Assembly (NCBI GenBank): GCA_937877655.1
Contig: CALFJC010000001.1
Location: 1-49,057, forward strand
Source of the DNA: an uncultured Selenomonadales bacterium
Lineage (GTDB): Bacteria > Bacillota > Negativicutes > Selenomonadales > Selenomonadaceae
Direction of reading: 5' to 3'
DNA length: 49,057 nt
The notes under the pieces were generated by a model that was given only the letters and a program-made list of their open reading frames with translations, did not search any database and was not told the DNA's origin. Of this stretch, positions 24,690-32,687 are shown piece after piece (positions within the stretch are counted from its first letter, which is position 1; every line of letters begins with the position of its first letter). Position numbers and translations under genes: made by a program.

Positions 24690-26527
24690 GAGTAAAACTT
24701 TTTTCTTCCGACGAGGCGGACGCCGCACTCAGAGTTTTTGTCAACAATAAAAACGTTTACCTTTTACCGCATGAAATAAATCCGTCCGAAATTCGGAGTT
24801 TGACTTCGGAATTTGAAGTCGAAAATGAGGAATGTCATGTTCGGTTTGCTCGCGAAATTGAATATCCTTGCAAGGTAACTTTCAATGACGGGCGCGAAGT
24901 TCACAGCTTGTCCGAAACTTTGTCGGGCATTTCCGCCGACGATGAAAATAATCCGTCCGAAATTGTTTCGTTGATTGTGCCCGACGACGCCGAGAAAAAA
25001 TTTATCGACGAGCTCTGTCGGCAATTTTTCCTTCTTCAAATTCCTTTCGAGATACAGACACAATCTTTTCAAAAGTTTTCGGAGAACAGAGATCAACTTT
25101 TGAAAGAACTTAATGTGGTCGAAAAAATTTTCAACGCTTCCGACGTGGAAAAAATAATATCTCAATCGAATTGGGCGGCACTCAAGAAAAACATTGCAAG
25201 TTTCAAATCTTATCTGGAGAAAAACAATGTCTCGCCCGCGCTTGCTTCCAATGTTCAAAATTTGTCGATGAAAGGAAGCAGTCTCGAAGGATATATTTTT
25301 GTTCTTGACAAACCGAAGCCCGACTTGAGTCCGTTGAAAAAATTTAAGGCGGAAAATATTCTCTTCGTTGCGACAGAAAAAATCGGCGGCAACGCCAAAT
25401 TGAATGTCCCGCTGATTTTGGCGCAAGTCCTCGAATACTTGAATCAAAAGGGCTTCGACAAAAGCAATGTCACTTTTTCCCGCGCCGAAAATCTCAATTT
25501 GTCGGCGGGCATCCTCAAAAGTTTTCGCGACATTTTGGCAACCGAAATGATTGACTGCGGCAAGCTGAATAAATTTCTCGGCGACTTCAACGAAAATTTT
25601 TTGCAATGCGAAAATGATTTTGTCTCTAATCATTTCATCAAGCATTTGAGCGCAGTCCGCGAAAAAAATTTGCAAGCCGAAAGTTCCGCGCCGAAAATCC
25701 AGCGGTTAATTGAACATAAAAATCTTTTGTTCGGCGAATTGGCTATCAAGGCTTTGCTTTACGATTCGCAACAATATGCGGAAAAATTTTGGTATCCTTT
25801 CGAGAAAAAATGCCGCGAAACTTTTAACGAGATCGCAACGAGTATTTATCTCAGCCAAAATTTATATGACGTTTACGCGGGGCAGTTGCCGCCCGCACTC
25901 AAAAAATTTTTGGCGGAAAAAGACGCGCTCTTGAATAAGGAATATGAAAATATGCTCGGAGCTTTGGAGTTGGGCGTTCAAATTTTTTTGGAAAATCGAA
26001 CCCGCGAGTTGATAACTTTATTTTTTTCCGCCGAGTTTGGAGATAAACTCAATGACTTTCAGGCACAAGTCGGCACAAAGTTTATTTTGAAAAAAACTCG
26101 TTCGCCCGTCGCGTTGTCGGAAATTCTTTCGGCAGAAAAATTACTTCCGCTCGTCCGTTGCAATTCGCGAGTATTTTCTTTGAACAATTTCGCTGAAATG
26201 ACGGAGAAACCGTCCGAAGATGATTTGATTTTTTTGGAAGCAAATTTTCAAAGAGATCTTAGCCGCCTGCTTGAACTTGAATTTCATGAAAGGGCAACTT
26301 CCGAAAAAAACCGTTTGACGTGGGAAATTTCTTCCGGCGTAAGTAAATATTGGTCGAAAATTTCGGACGCGCTTAACAAAAAAATCGAGGCGACAAAATC
26401 AGAATTCCGCAATTCAATCAGAGAAACGGACGCCGAAAGGGAACAATTAAAATCGGAGTGGGAAAAGTATTCCGCATTCTTCAAGCATGTTTGGAAAACG
26501 ACAAAAACTTTGTGGGCGTTAATGTAA
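24686..26527 (+). CDS. Unknown 613-residue helical protein, partner of the dynamin-like GTPase
   Basis: I do not recognise a family. The protein has a short beta-rich N-terminal part (MRVKLFSSDEADAALRVFV onward) and then long charged helices up to a C-terminal coiled-coil-like stretch (residues 550-595). No P-loop, signal or membrane helix is visible. The start overlaps the GTPase stop (ATGA) and AGGTGAG precedes it, so the two are translated together. Pairing with a dynamin-like protein suggests a structural or second membrane-binding partner. A degenerate GTPase domain cannot be excluded from sequence alone. Confidence 0.8.
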   Translation: MRVKLFSSDEADAALRVFVNNKNVYLLPHEINPSEIRSLTSEFEVENEECHVRFAREIEYPCKVTFNDGREVHSLSETLSGISADDENNPSEIVSLIVPDDAEKKFIDELCRQFFLLQIPFEIQTQSFQKFSENRDQLLKELNVVEKIFNASDVEKIISQSNWAALKKNIASFKSYLEKNNVSPALASNVQNLSMKGSSLEGYIFVLDKPKPDLSPLKKFKAENILFVATEKIGGNAKLNVPLILAQVLEYLNQKGFDKSNVTFSRAENLNLSAGILKSFRDILATEMIDCGKLNKFLGDFNENFLQCENDFVSNHFIKHLSAVREKNLQAESSAPKIQRLIEHKNLLFGELAIKALLYDSQQYAEKFWYPFEKKCRETFNEIATSIYLSQNLYDVYAGQLPPALKKFLAEKDALLNKEYENMLGALELGVQIFLENRTRELITLFFSAEFGDKLNDFQAQVGTKFILKKTRSPVALSEILSAEKLLPLVRCNSRVFSLNNFAEMTEKPSEDDLIFLEANFQRDLSRLLELEFHERATSEKNRLTWEISSGVSKYWSKISDALNKKIEATKSEFRNSIRETDAEREQLKSEWEKYSAFFKHVWKTTKTLWALM

Positions 26528-26544
26528 GGCGCGGAGAAATTTTT

Positions 26545-27300
26545 ATGAACAAAAAAAATTGTCGGCTGAGATTGAACGGGAAATTAATGTATTCGGTTGA
26601 AGACGTGAGGAAAAATTTCAACGAGACCGAGCTTGTGCAGAGTTATAAAGACGGCACTTTGCTTAAATGGCTGGAACTTTTTTTCTATGAAGATTTGGCG
26701 GCGAAAGTCCGCGCAGTTGACATCAATAAAAATTTGAACACGCAACTTAAAGACATTTTTTTTCGTGAAGAGGTCGAGCCGCCTGCAACGATTATTCCGA
26801 AAAAAATTTTGCAAGCCGACGTTTCAACTTTTAAAATTGAAACCGACAAAATAGTTGCCGAAGCTTCCAAATATCATGAGGAAAAAAATTTTCGCAAGGC
26901 GGTCGGGAAATATCTCGACGCTTATTGTCTCGGCAGAGATGAAGTTTTCGGGAAAATTATTGAATCACTCAATGCGCTATTTCCAAAAGAGTCGCCGGGC
27001 GAAGAAAATTTTTTTCAATCGCAAAAATTTCTTAAGGGCGTTATCGCAGTCTTGGCTGTCGCAATGATAATTTTGCTCTTCGCAAATTTTGATCTGAGCA
27101 ACAACAATCGGGAATTGAATCTTGAGATTGATGGCTATAAATCGTTGAATGAAAGATTGTTTAACGAGATTCAAGACCGACAGAGAAAATTTGACGAATT
27201 GAAAGAGGAACTTAAAGATGCGGAGAGAGATCCCGAAACTTGGGCATTGAAACGGCGATTAAAACAAGAATTGAATTCTCAAGACAACAAGCCCAAATAA
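26545..27300 (+). CDS. Membrane-anchored coiled-coil protein of the dynamin operon
   Basis: The 251-residue product has an N-terminal region with the pattern TELVQSYKDGTLLKWLE (27-43), a middle helical part (100-145), one membrane helix near 163-181 (GVIAVLAVAMIILLFANF) and a C-terminal coiled coil (185-230). It could tether the GTPase complex to the membrane. The N-terminal pattern resembles a short module often seen at the start of multi-domain bacterial proteins; I cannot name it. ATG 26545 lies 17 bp after the previous stop behind CGGAGAAA. A terminator follows. Confidence 0.8.
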   Translation: MNKKNCRLRLNGKLMYSVEDVRKNFNETELVQSYKDGTLLKWLELFFYEDLAAKVRAVDINKNLNTQLKDIFFREEVEPPATIIPKKILQADVSTFKIETDKIVAEASKYHEEKNFRKAVGKYLDAYCLGRDEVFGKIIESLNALFPKESPGEENFFQSQKFLKGVIAVLAVAMIILLFANFDLSNNNRELNLEIDGYKSLNERLFNEIQDRQRKFDELKEELKDAERDPETWALKRRLKQELNSQDNKPK

Positions 27301-27317
27301 AAAAGCTTGAAAATTTT

Positions 27318-27345
27318 TCTCCCGAATGGCGGGAGATTTTTTTTT
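27318..27345 (+). terminator. Terminator of the dynamin operon
   Basis: TCTCCCG (27318-27324), loop AATGG, CGGGAGA (27330-27336), followed by nine T. Confidence 0.85.
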
Positions 27346-27347
27346 AC

Positions 27348-27376
27348 TTGACAAAAATATTCGCTTCTGATATTTT
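27348..27376 (+). promoter_or_regulatory. Promoter of the TerD-like gene
   Basis: A perfect TTGACA (27348-27353) and TATTTT (27371-27376) are 17 bp apart. The -35 overlaps the T tail of the previous terminator. A leader of about 150 bp follows. Confidence 0.65.
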
Positions 27377-27424
27377 GCGCACGGCTGATTTAGAAAAAAT
27401 TTGTTTAATCAAATAAAAATTTTT

Positions 27425-27513
27425 CGGCAAAGGAAGTTCCTGCAACACGATATGTTCACTGTACTTCCCGCCGAGAGAACGGGGGCGGTTAATCAACTGC
27501 CCTTGTTCTTTTT
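27425..27513 (+). promoter_or_regulatory. Structured leader ending in an attenuator-like terminator
   Basis: An outer stem CGGC (27425-27428)/GCCG (27470-27473) encloses GGAAGT (27432-27437)/ACTTCC (27463-27468), with a small inner AACA/TGTT hairpin. Then a 15-bp stem (27476-27490 with 27495-27509, three G-T pairs, loop AATC) runs into TTTTT (27509-27513). It lies between promoter and the AAGGAGG ribosome site (27518-27524), so the terminator would stop transcription before the gene. The family of any aptamer is not recognised. Confidence 0.6.
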
Positions 27514-27531
27514 CACGAAGGAGGTTTTCGC

Positions 27532-29538
27532 ATGAAAAAATCTGCTGAGGAATTTTATCGCAAGCGTCGGCTTTTTCGTCTGGCTGATTTTGTCAAAGTC
27601 TCTTTGCGATTGTTCAAAGCTGTCCCGAATTTTGAAGACGAAAAATTTCCGTCGTACACTTTGAACAACGAGAGAAATCTTGCGAACGGATTTTTTATCA
27701 CGGAAAAAGCCTTTCGCAGTTGTCCTTTCGTTGCGGGCAGAAAATTTTTTGACTTCTTGAAAAGACAATTCGGCTACAACATTTATGAATTGAATCAGGG
27801 CTTTTACAAATCTTTTGAGACGGTTGCAACTTCCACGCCGCAAAAACTTTTGGCGAATAAACTTCTCCATTACTTTTCGACTTACGGGATGGAGTCTCTC
27901 GGAATTTTCGACAGAGATCTCGTTTACATTCCAAACGACGTTTTGGAATTGCCCGCCGATGCCAAGCCGATAAAAATTACAATCATTGACGCGCTCGACA
28001 AGGCGGAGATTGAATTTCGGGCGAACAAACTCATTCAAGCGGGCGTGGCACTTTCCGAAGAAACCGTCGCCGATCTTATGACTGCGGCAGATTTCCTCGA
28101 CATTGAGTTGAAAGTTGACGACGTGCCCAACAAAGAATTTGCCGTAAGACTTTGCGAGCAGCTGAACATTTTGCCGAAAAATCCCGTGCAATTTTTGCGT
28201 TACATGATTTATCGCGGCACGGGCTCGACTTTGCTGATAAAAGATAACGAAACCATTTCTGCTTTGAAAAATTCCGAAGTTGATTTTGACGGTTGGTTTT
28301 CAAGTTACATAAAAAAGAACGGGCTCGGAAAATTGGCAAGCGTTTTCCACAGATTCAAACCGCTGTGGTTGGCTTTCAAGCCGCACTCCGATTATCTGCG
28401 CTCGACGATAAACAAAATGCGAAAATTGGCTGTTCGTTATCATGAACCTGTTAAGCCGAGATTGTTGGATCATTTGACTTCCGCCGAAAAAATTGATCTT
28501 GACGAACTCAAAAACGAACTCGCCAAAGTCACGACGTTTAAAAAACTTTCGATTGCCAATGCGATACTTTATCGCCAAGCCAAACCGGACACTTATCTCT
28601 ACAGTATTCGCAACGGAAAAGCTTTTGTTATGGGTTATCATCATCATCGTCCTCGTATTTTTGCCGGGTTGAAATTCGACGCGCAAGAAGTTCTTGACGT
28701 GATTATGAATTCTGTTGCCGAAGACATTAAGCCGAATGTTCAAGGCAAAAGAATTTATATCCCCGAAAGTTTTAATTACGCCGTACCGACAAGCGAGAAA
28801 AAATTTTTCGGAAATATTCCTTACGGTTCGTCGTACAATTTCGAGAGCAAATCGGTTATTGTCGGCGTGCATTGGTTTAATCTTGTCGAGGATGACGAAG
28901 AGTTGCGCGTGGATTTGGATATGCATTTGAACTCCGACTCCTTTGACATCGGCTGGGATAATGATTTTGCGAACGAAAATTTTATCAACGCAGAAAAACA
29001 TAAGATAATTTTTTCGGGCGACATGACGGATGCGCCCGTTAAAGGCGGCGGTGCGACGGAAGCTTTTTTTGTGGGAGAAGCCGTGACGGACGAAGATATT
29101 ATGGCAAACGTCAACAATTACACTTATCGCGAAGAGAATCCCAAGCCCGTACCGTTCAAGCTGATTCTTGCCGATGTTAAACAGGAAAAAATCGACAGAA
29201 AATATTTGGTTGACTCGCACGAAATTGCTTTTTGTTTGCCGGGCGAAATTAATTCGGGCGAAAAATTTCTCGGCTTCCTTTCTTCCGACAAACTCGGTGC
29301 GAAAAAATTTTATTTCTTCTCCAGAAATATGGGGAACAGAATTGTTGCGCGGAGCACTTGGCTGACGATTGACATCATTAGTGCGGTAAACACGGCTTTT
29401 AAATCGAATTTGAGTTTGAACGAGATTTTGAGAAGAGCGGGAGCAATTCTTGAAAATGTTACGGCTGAAGACTGCGACATAAATCTTGATCCTCTTGAAG
29501 TCACCAAAGATACTTTGCTCGGACTGCTTATGCAATAA
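27532..29538 (+). CDS. Large protein with a TerD-like C-terminal region
   Basis: The 668-residue cytoplasmic protein is mostly helical in residues 1-400. Residues about 440-560 resemble TerD proteins of tellurite/stress systems: VGVHWFN, then VDLDMHLN, GWDNDF, and IFSGDMTDAP, in the order W, DLD, aspartate-rich turn, SGD, which in TerD bind calcium. I do not recognise the N-terminal part (YNIYELNQGFY, YHHHRPRIFAG). TerD-type proteins occur in bacterial stress and possibly phage-response systems; here there is no terB/C/E or telA beside it. Expression seems controlled by the leader attenuator. It follows the dynamin operon but has its own promoter. Confidence 0.62.
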   Translation: MKKSAEEFYRKRRLFRLADFVKVSLRLFKAVPNFEDEKFPSYTLNNERNLANGFFITEKAFRSCPFVAGRKFFDFLKRQFGYNIYELNQGFYKSFETVATSTPQKLLANKLLHYFSTYGMESLGIFDRDLVYIPNDVLELPADAKPIKITIIDALDKAEIEFRANKLIQAGVALSEETVADLMTAADFLDIELKVDDVPNKEFAVRLCEQLNILPKNPVQFLRYMIYRGTGSTLLIKDNETISALKNSEVDFDGWFSSYIKKNGLGKLASVFHRFKPLWLAFKPHSDYLRSTINKMRKLAVRYHEPVKPRLLDHLTSAEKIDLDELKNELAKVTTFKKLSIANAILYRQAKPDTYLYSIRNGKAFVMGYHHHRPRIFAGLKFDAQEVLDVIMNSVAEDIKPNVQGKRIYIPESFNYAVPTSEKKFFGNIPYGSSYNFESKSVIVGVHWFNLVEDDEELRVDLDMHLNSDSFDIGWDNDFANENFINAEKHKIIFSGDMTDAPVKGGGATEAFFVGEAVTDEDIMANVNNYTYREENPKPVPFKLILADVKQEKIDRKYLVDSHEIAFCLPGEINSGEKFLGFLSSDKLGAKKFYFFSRNMGNRIVARSTWLTIDIISAVNTAFKSNLSLNEILRRAGAILENVTAEDCDINLDPLEVTKDTLLGLLMQ

Positions 29539-29542
29539 AAAA

Positions 29543-29760
29543 TCCCCTTTTTTCTAAAGTGGATTCGCAAAACCCTCTCGGCTACTCGCTGTTTCGATTC
29601 ATTCAAAATAATTTTTGTATATAGAATCTACTTTTTCTTTGCTTGTCCAAAGAAAAAGTAGCAAAAAGAAAAGACCCCTCGCAGGGGCGTTTCCGGCAAA
29701 GAAAACATCCTGTTTTCGTTGCCGGCGGGCGCACGTCCTGTGCGCCCGTTCTTTTGCTTC
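29543..29760 (+). repeat. Dispersed three-hairpin element, copy R2
   Basis: It starts 5 bp after the previous stop codon. Hairpin 1: CTACTTTTTCTTTG (29628-29641) with CAAAGAAAAAGTAG (29648-29661). A small hairpin CCCCT-CGC-AGGGG follows. Hairpin 2: CCGGCAAAGAAAACA (29693-29707), loop TCC, TGTTTTCGTTGCCGG (29711-29725). Hairpin 3: CGGGCGCAC (29726-29734), loop GTCCT, GTGCGCCCG (29740-29748). The inverted copy R3 lies on the other side of uvrA. Confidence 0.9.
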
Positions 29761-29770
29761 GATTGAGTTT

Positions 29771-32281
29771 TCATTTCGCATTACACATTCCTAATTGCTT
29801 TTTCAATGCTTGTCCCGTATAAGAATTTTCGACGCGAGAAATTTCTTCGGGCGTGCCGCTCGCAATGACTTCGCCGCCCTTATCGCCGCCGTCTTGTCCG
29901 AGATCAATGATATAATCGGCGCATTTTATCACGTCAAGATTATGTTCAATGATAATGACGGTGTCGCCGCGCTCGACGAGCCGCTGAATCACTTCGATTA
30001 ATTTTTTCACGTCGTCGAAGTGCAAACCCGTTGTCGGCTCGTCCATAATGTAAATGTTCGCCGCCCTGCCGAGCGGTCGCGCCAATTCATAAGCAAGCTT
30101 GACGCGCTGAGCCTCGCCGCCGCTGAAAGTGTTCGCACTTTGTCCGAGTTCGATATAACCCAAGCCGACATCATGGAGAACTTGCAACATGCGTTTAATC
30201 GTCGGCACATTTTCAAAAAAAATCAACGCTTCGTCAACGGGCATGTTCAACACGTCGGAAATATTTTTCCCTTTGTATTTTACTTCCAAAGTCTCCGCAT
30301 TGAATTTCGCGCCCTTGCAAACATCGCAGGTAACATAAACGTCGGGGAGAAAATTCATCGGGATTTTCAAAACGCCGTTCCCGCCGCAACTTTCACAACG
30401 CCCGCCCTTGACGTTGAAACTGAATCTCCCCGCCTTGTAGCCGCGAAGTTTCGCGCCGTTGGTTTCGGCGAAAAGTTTTCTTATGTGGTCGGCAACGCCC
30501 GTGTAAGTCGCAATGTTTGAACGCGGCGTCCTGCCAATCGGATCTTGATCAATCATCGTCACCTTGCTTATTCCAAGCGGCACCAAATTCATTTCCTTAA
30601 GGCGCGGATAAATAATTTCTTCAACAAGCGTCGATTTCCCCGAACCGCTTACGCCCGTTATCAAAGTCAAGGCACGGAGCGGAATTTTCACGGAAATATT
30701 TTTGAGATTATTTTTATCGGCGTTCGCAAATTCCAAAGTCTGAGAAATATCCCTGCGCGTTTTCGGCACGGGGATAATTTTTCTTCCGTTGAGATAATCT
30801 CCCGTCAAAGAATTTTTTTCCAAAGAAATTTCTTCCGCCGTCCCTTGCGCAATGACTTCGCCGCCGGCTTTTCCCGCGCCGCGTCCCATGTCGACAATTT
30901 GATCCGCCTCGCGAATTGTTTCCTCATCATGTTCAACGACAATCAAAGTATTTCCGAGATCTCGCAGATTTTTCAACGTCGCCAAAAGTTTTTGGTTGTC
31001 ATGTTGATGAAGACCGATTGACGGTTCATCCAAAACGTAAAGCACGCCTGTCAAAGCCGAGCCGATTTGCGTTGCCAAACGGATTCTTTGACTTTCGCCA
31101 CCGCTTAACGTCGCAGATTTTCTCGACAAACTGAGATAATCCAAGCCGACATCGCATAAAAATTTCAGCCGCGAATTAATTTCCTTCAAAACCTGCGCGG
31201 AAATTTTTTTATCTGTATCGTCAAGCTCCAATGTTGAAAAAAATTTTTTGCAGGAGTCAACCGACATATCAACAACTTGCGCGATATTTTTTTCTCCGAT
31301 TTTGACGCTTAAAGCTTCGGGATTAAGGCGGTGACCGTGACAGGCGGGGCAGGTGTCTTCGGGCAAATCGGTATTTTTGAATTCGTGAACGGCGAGCATC
31401 CATTCATACATTGTCGACCAATCGCGCACGTCGAAAATTTTTCCGAGCCCGTTGCATTTCGGACAAGCACCTTTCGGGCTGTTGAAGGAAAAAAGTTGCG
31501 GCGTAATGTCGGGCAGACTTATTCCGCAATCGACGCAGGCATTTTTCTCGCTGAAAGTCAAAACTTTTTCGTCCGTCTCTACGAAAACAATTCCGTTGCC
31601 GAATTTAAGCGCAGTCTCCAAAGAATCGGCAAGCCGAGACCTTACGCCGTCACGATTAATCAATCTGTCAACGACAAGTTCAATCGAATGTTTTTTGGTT
31701 TTGGCAAGAGAAATTTCTTCGTCGAGATCGTAAATTTTCCCGTCAACCTTAACGCGAACGAAACCCGCCGCACTTAATTTTTCAAAAAAATTTTTATGAG
31801 TCCCTTTTTGCTGATTGACAATGGGCGCGAGCAAAGAAAACCTTGTACCTTCGGGCAAATTCAGAATCTGGCTTAAAATTTGGTCGACGCTCTGACTTTT
31901 AACGGGCTTGCCGCACTTGGGACAATGCGGCTTGCCGATTCGGGCGAAGAGTAGCCGCAAGTAGTCATAAATCTCCGTGACGGTTCCGACGGTCGAGCGG
32001 GGATTGTTGTTTGTAGTTTTCTGATTAATCGCAATGGCGGGGCTTAAGCCTTCGATAAGATCGACGTCGGGTTTATCGGGCAAGCCGAGAAATTGTCGGG
32101 CGTAACTGGACAAACTTTCCATATAACGCCTTTGACCTTCGGCATAAATTGTATCGAAGGCGAGGGAACTTTTTCCGCTACCGGAAACGCCCGTTATCAC
32201 GACGAATTTATTTCTGGGAATTTCGACGCTGATATTTTTCAAATTATGAACGCGAGCTCCGCGAATTTTTATAGAATCCAA
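29771..32281 (-). CDS. uvrA: Excinuclease ABC subunit A, compact form
   Basis: UvrA is the damage-sensing ATPase of nucleotide excision repair. Two ABC modules are seen: GVSGSGKSSLAFD and LSGGESQRIRLA in the first, GVSGSGKSTLVEE and FSGGEAQRVKLA in the second, with Walker B VLDEPSIGLH and IMDEPTTGLH. Both zinc modules are present (CVDCG..CPKCNG; CESCGG..CDVCKG) and the UvrB-binding and insertion regions remain. At 836 residues it is about 100 shorter than usual because the stretch between CPKCNGLG and CPACHGHRL is only some 35 residues. The start is TTG at 32281, behind GGAGG; the TTG at 32296 is part of that site. Confidence 0.94.
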   Translation of the reverse strand: MDSIKIRGARVHNLKNISVEIPRNKFVVITGVSGSGKSSLAFDTIYAEGQRRYMESLSSYARQFLGLPDKPDVDLIEGLSPAIAINQKTTNNNPRSTVGTVTEIYDYLRLLFARIGKPHCPKCGKPVKSQSVDQILSQILNLPEGTRFSLLAPIVNQQKGTHKNFFEKLSAAGFVRVKVDGKIYDLDEEISLAKTKKHSIELVVDRLINRDGVRSRLADSLETALKFGNGIVFVETDEKVLTFSEKNACVDCGISLPDITPQLFSFNSPKGACPKCNGLGKIFDVRDWSTMYEWMLAVHEFKNTDLPEDTCPACHGHRLNPEALSVKIGEKNIAQVVDMSVDSCKKFFSTLELDDTDKKISAQVLKEINSRLKFLCDVGLDYLSLSRKSATLSGGESQRIRLATQIGSALTGVLYVLDEPSIGLHQHDNQKLLATLKNLRDLGNTLIVVEHDEETIREADQIVDMGRGAGKAGGEVIAQGTAEEISLEKNSLTGDYLNGRKIIPVPKTRRDISQTLEFANADKNNLKNISVKIPLRALTLITGVSGSGKSTLVEEIIYPRLKEMNLVPLGISKVTMIDQDPIGRTPRSNIATYTGVADHIRKLFAETNGAKLRGYKAGRFSFNVKGGRCESCGGNGVLKIPMNFLPDVYVTCDVCKGAKFNAETLEVKYKGKNISDVLNMPVDEALIFFENVPTIKRMLQVLHDVGLGYIELGQSANTFSGGEAQRVKLAYELARPLGRAANIYIMDEPTTGLHFDDVKKLIEVIQRLVERGDTVIIIEHNLDVIKCADYIIDLGQDGGDKGGEVIASGTPEEISRVENSYTGQALKKQLGMCNAK

Positions 32282-32296
32282 AATAATTTCCTCCAA

Positions 32297-32336
32297 TCAA
32301 AGGGAAAAGGGATAAGGGATAAGGGAAAAGGGAAAA
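32297..32336. repeat. Single-armed heptamer-type repeat upstream of uvrA
   Basis: GGGAAAAGGGATAAGGGATA and the following GGGAAAAGGGAAAAG are 6-7 bp period repeats of the same word type as the hairpin at 10925-11005. Confidence 0.7.
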
Positions 32337-32382
32337 GCAATACGAAATGAAAAAGCTTGTTGCGGGTAGTTGAGAAGCAGAA

Positions 32383-32575
32383 GGGGCGGCATGGACGCCG
32401 CCCCACGACGCCGCGTTTGAACAGGATGTTCAAGCGGCGAACGCCTTTTCTTTTTGCTACTTTTTCTTTGGGCGCAGCAAAGAAAAAGTAGGTTCAATAC
32501 ATAAAAATTATTTTGAATGAATCGAAGGCACGAATTGCCGAGATGGTTTTGCGAACCCACTTTAGAAAAAAGGGG
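32383..32575 (-). repeat. Dispersed three-hairpin element, copy R3 (inverted)
   Basis: This is the main content of the 406-bp gap 32282-32687. In - strand sense the order is the same as R2: CCCCCTTTTTTCTAAAGTGG, hairpin 1 (32457-32491, stem identical to R2), hairpin 2 (32410-32438, loop ACA-TCC-TGT kept, stem now GCCGC..TTGAACA) and hairpin 3 (32383-32404, GGGGCGGC/GCCGCCCC). Stems of hairpins 2 and 3 differ wholly from R2 while pairing is retained. Confidence 0.85.
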
Positions 32576-32633
32576 GACGAGCTCTCATGATGCGGCTTGA
32601 AATATTTTAATGCTTTTGAAGAAAAACCGCCAC

Positions 32634-32662
32634 TTGTAATTTAAAAATCTGTCGTTTATAAT
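32634..32662 (+). promoter_or_regulatory. Promoter of rodZ
   Basis: TTGTAA (32634-32639) and perfect TATAAT (32657-32662) are 17 bp apart, 25 bp before the start codon. Confidence 0.82.
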
Positions 32663-32687
32663 GCGCAAAAGAAAGGAGATGTTTCAA

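Noticed and set aside
28300..29535. 411-codon - strand ORF opposite the TerD-like gene
   Set aside because: It is a shadow frame. The + strand has a promoter, leader and AAGGAGG; the - strand has none.
29599..29781. Small ORFs running through the three-hairpin elements (also 32297-32560 and 45767-45967)
   Set aside because: Frames are not conserved between copies while base pairing is, so the elements are better explained by structure than by coding.
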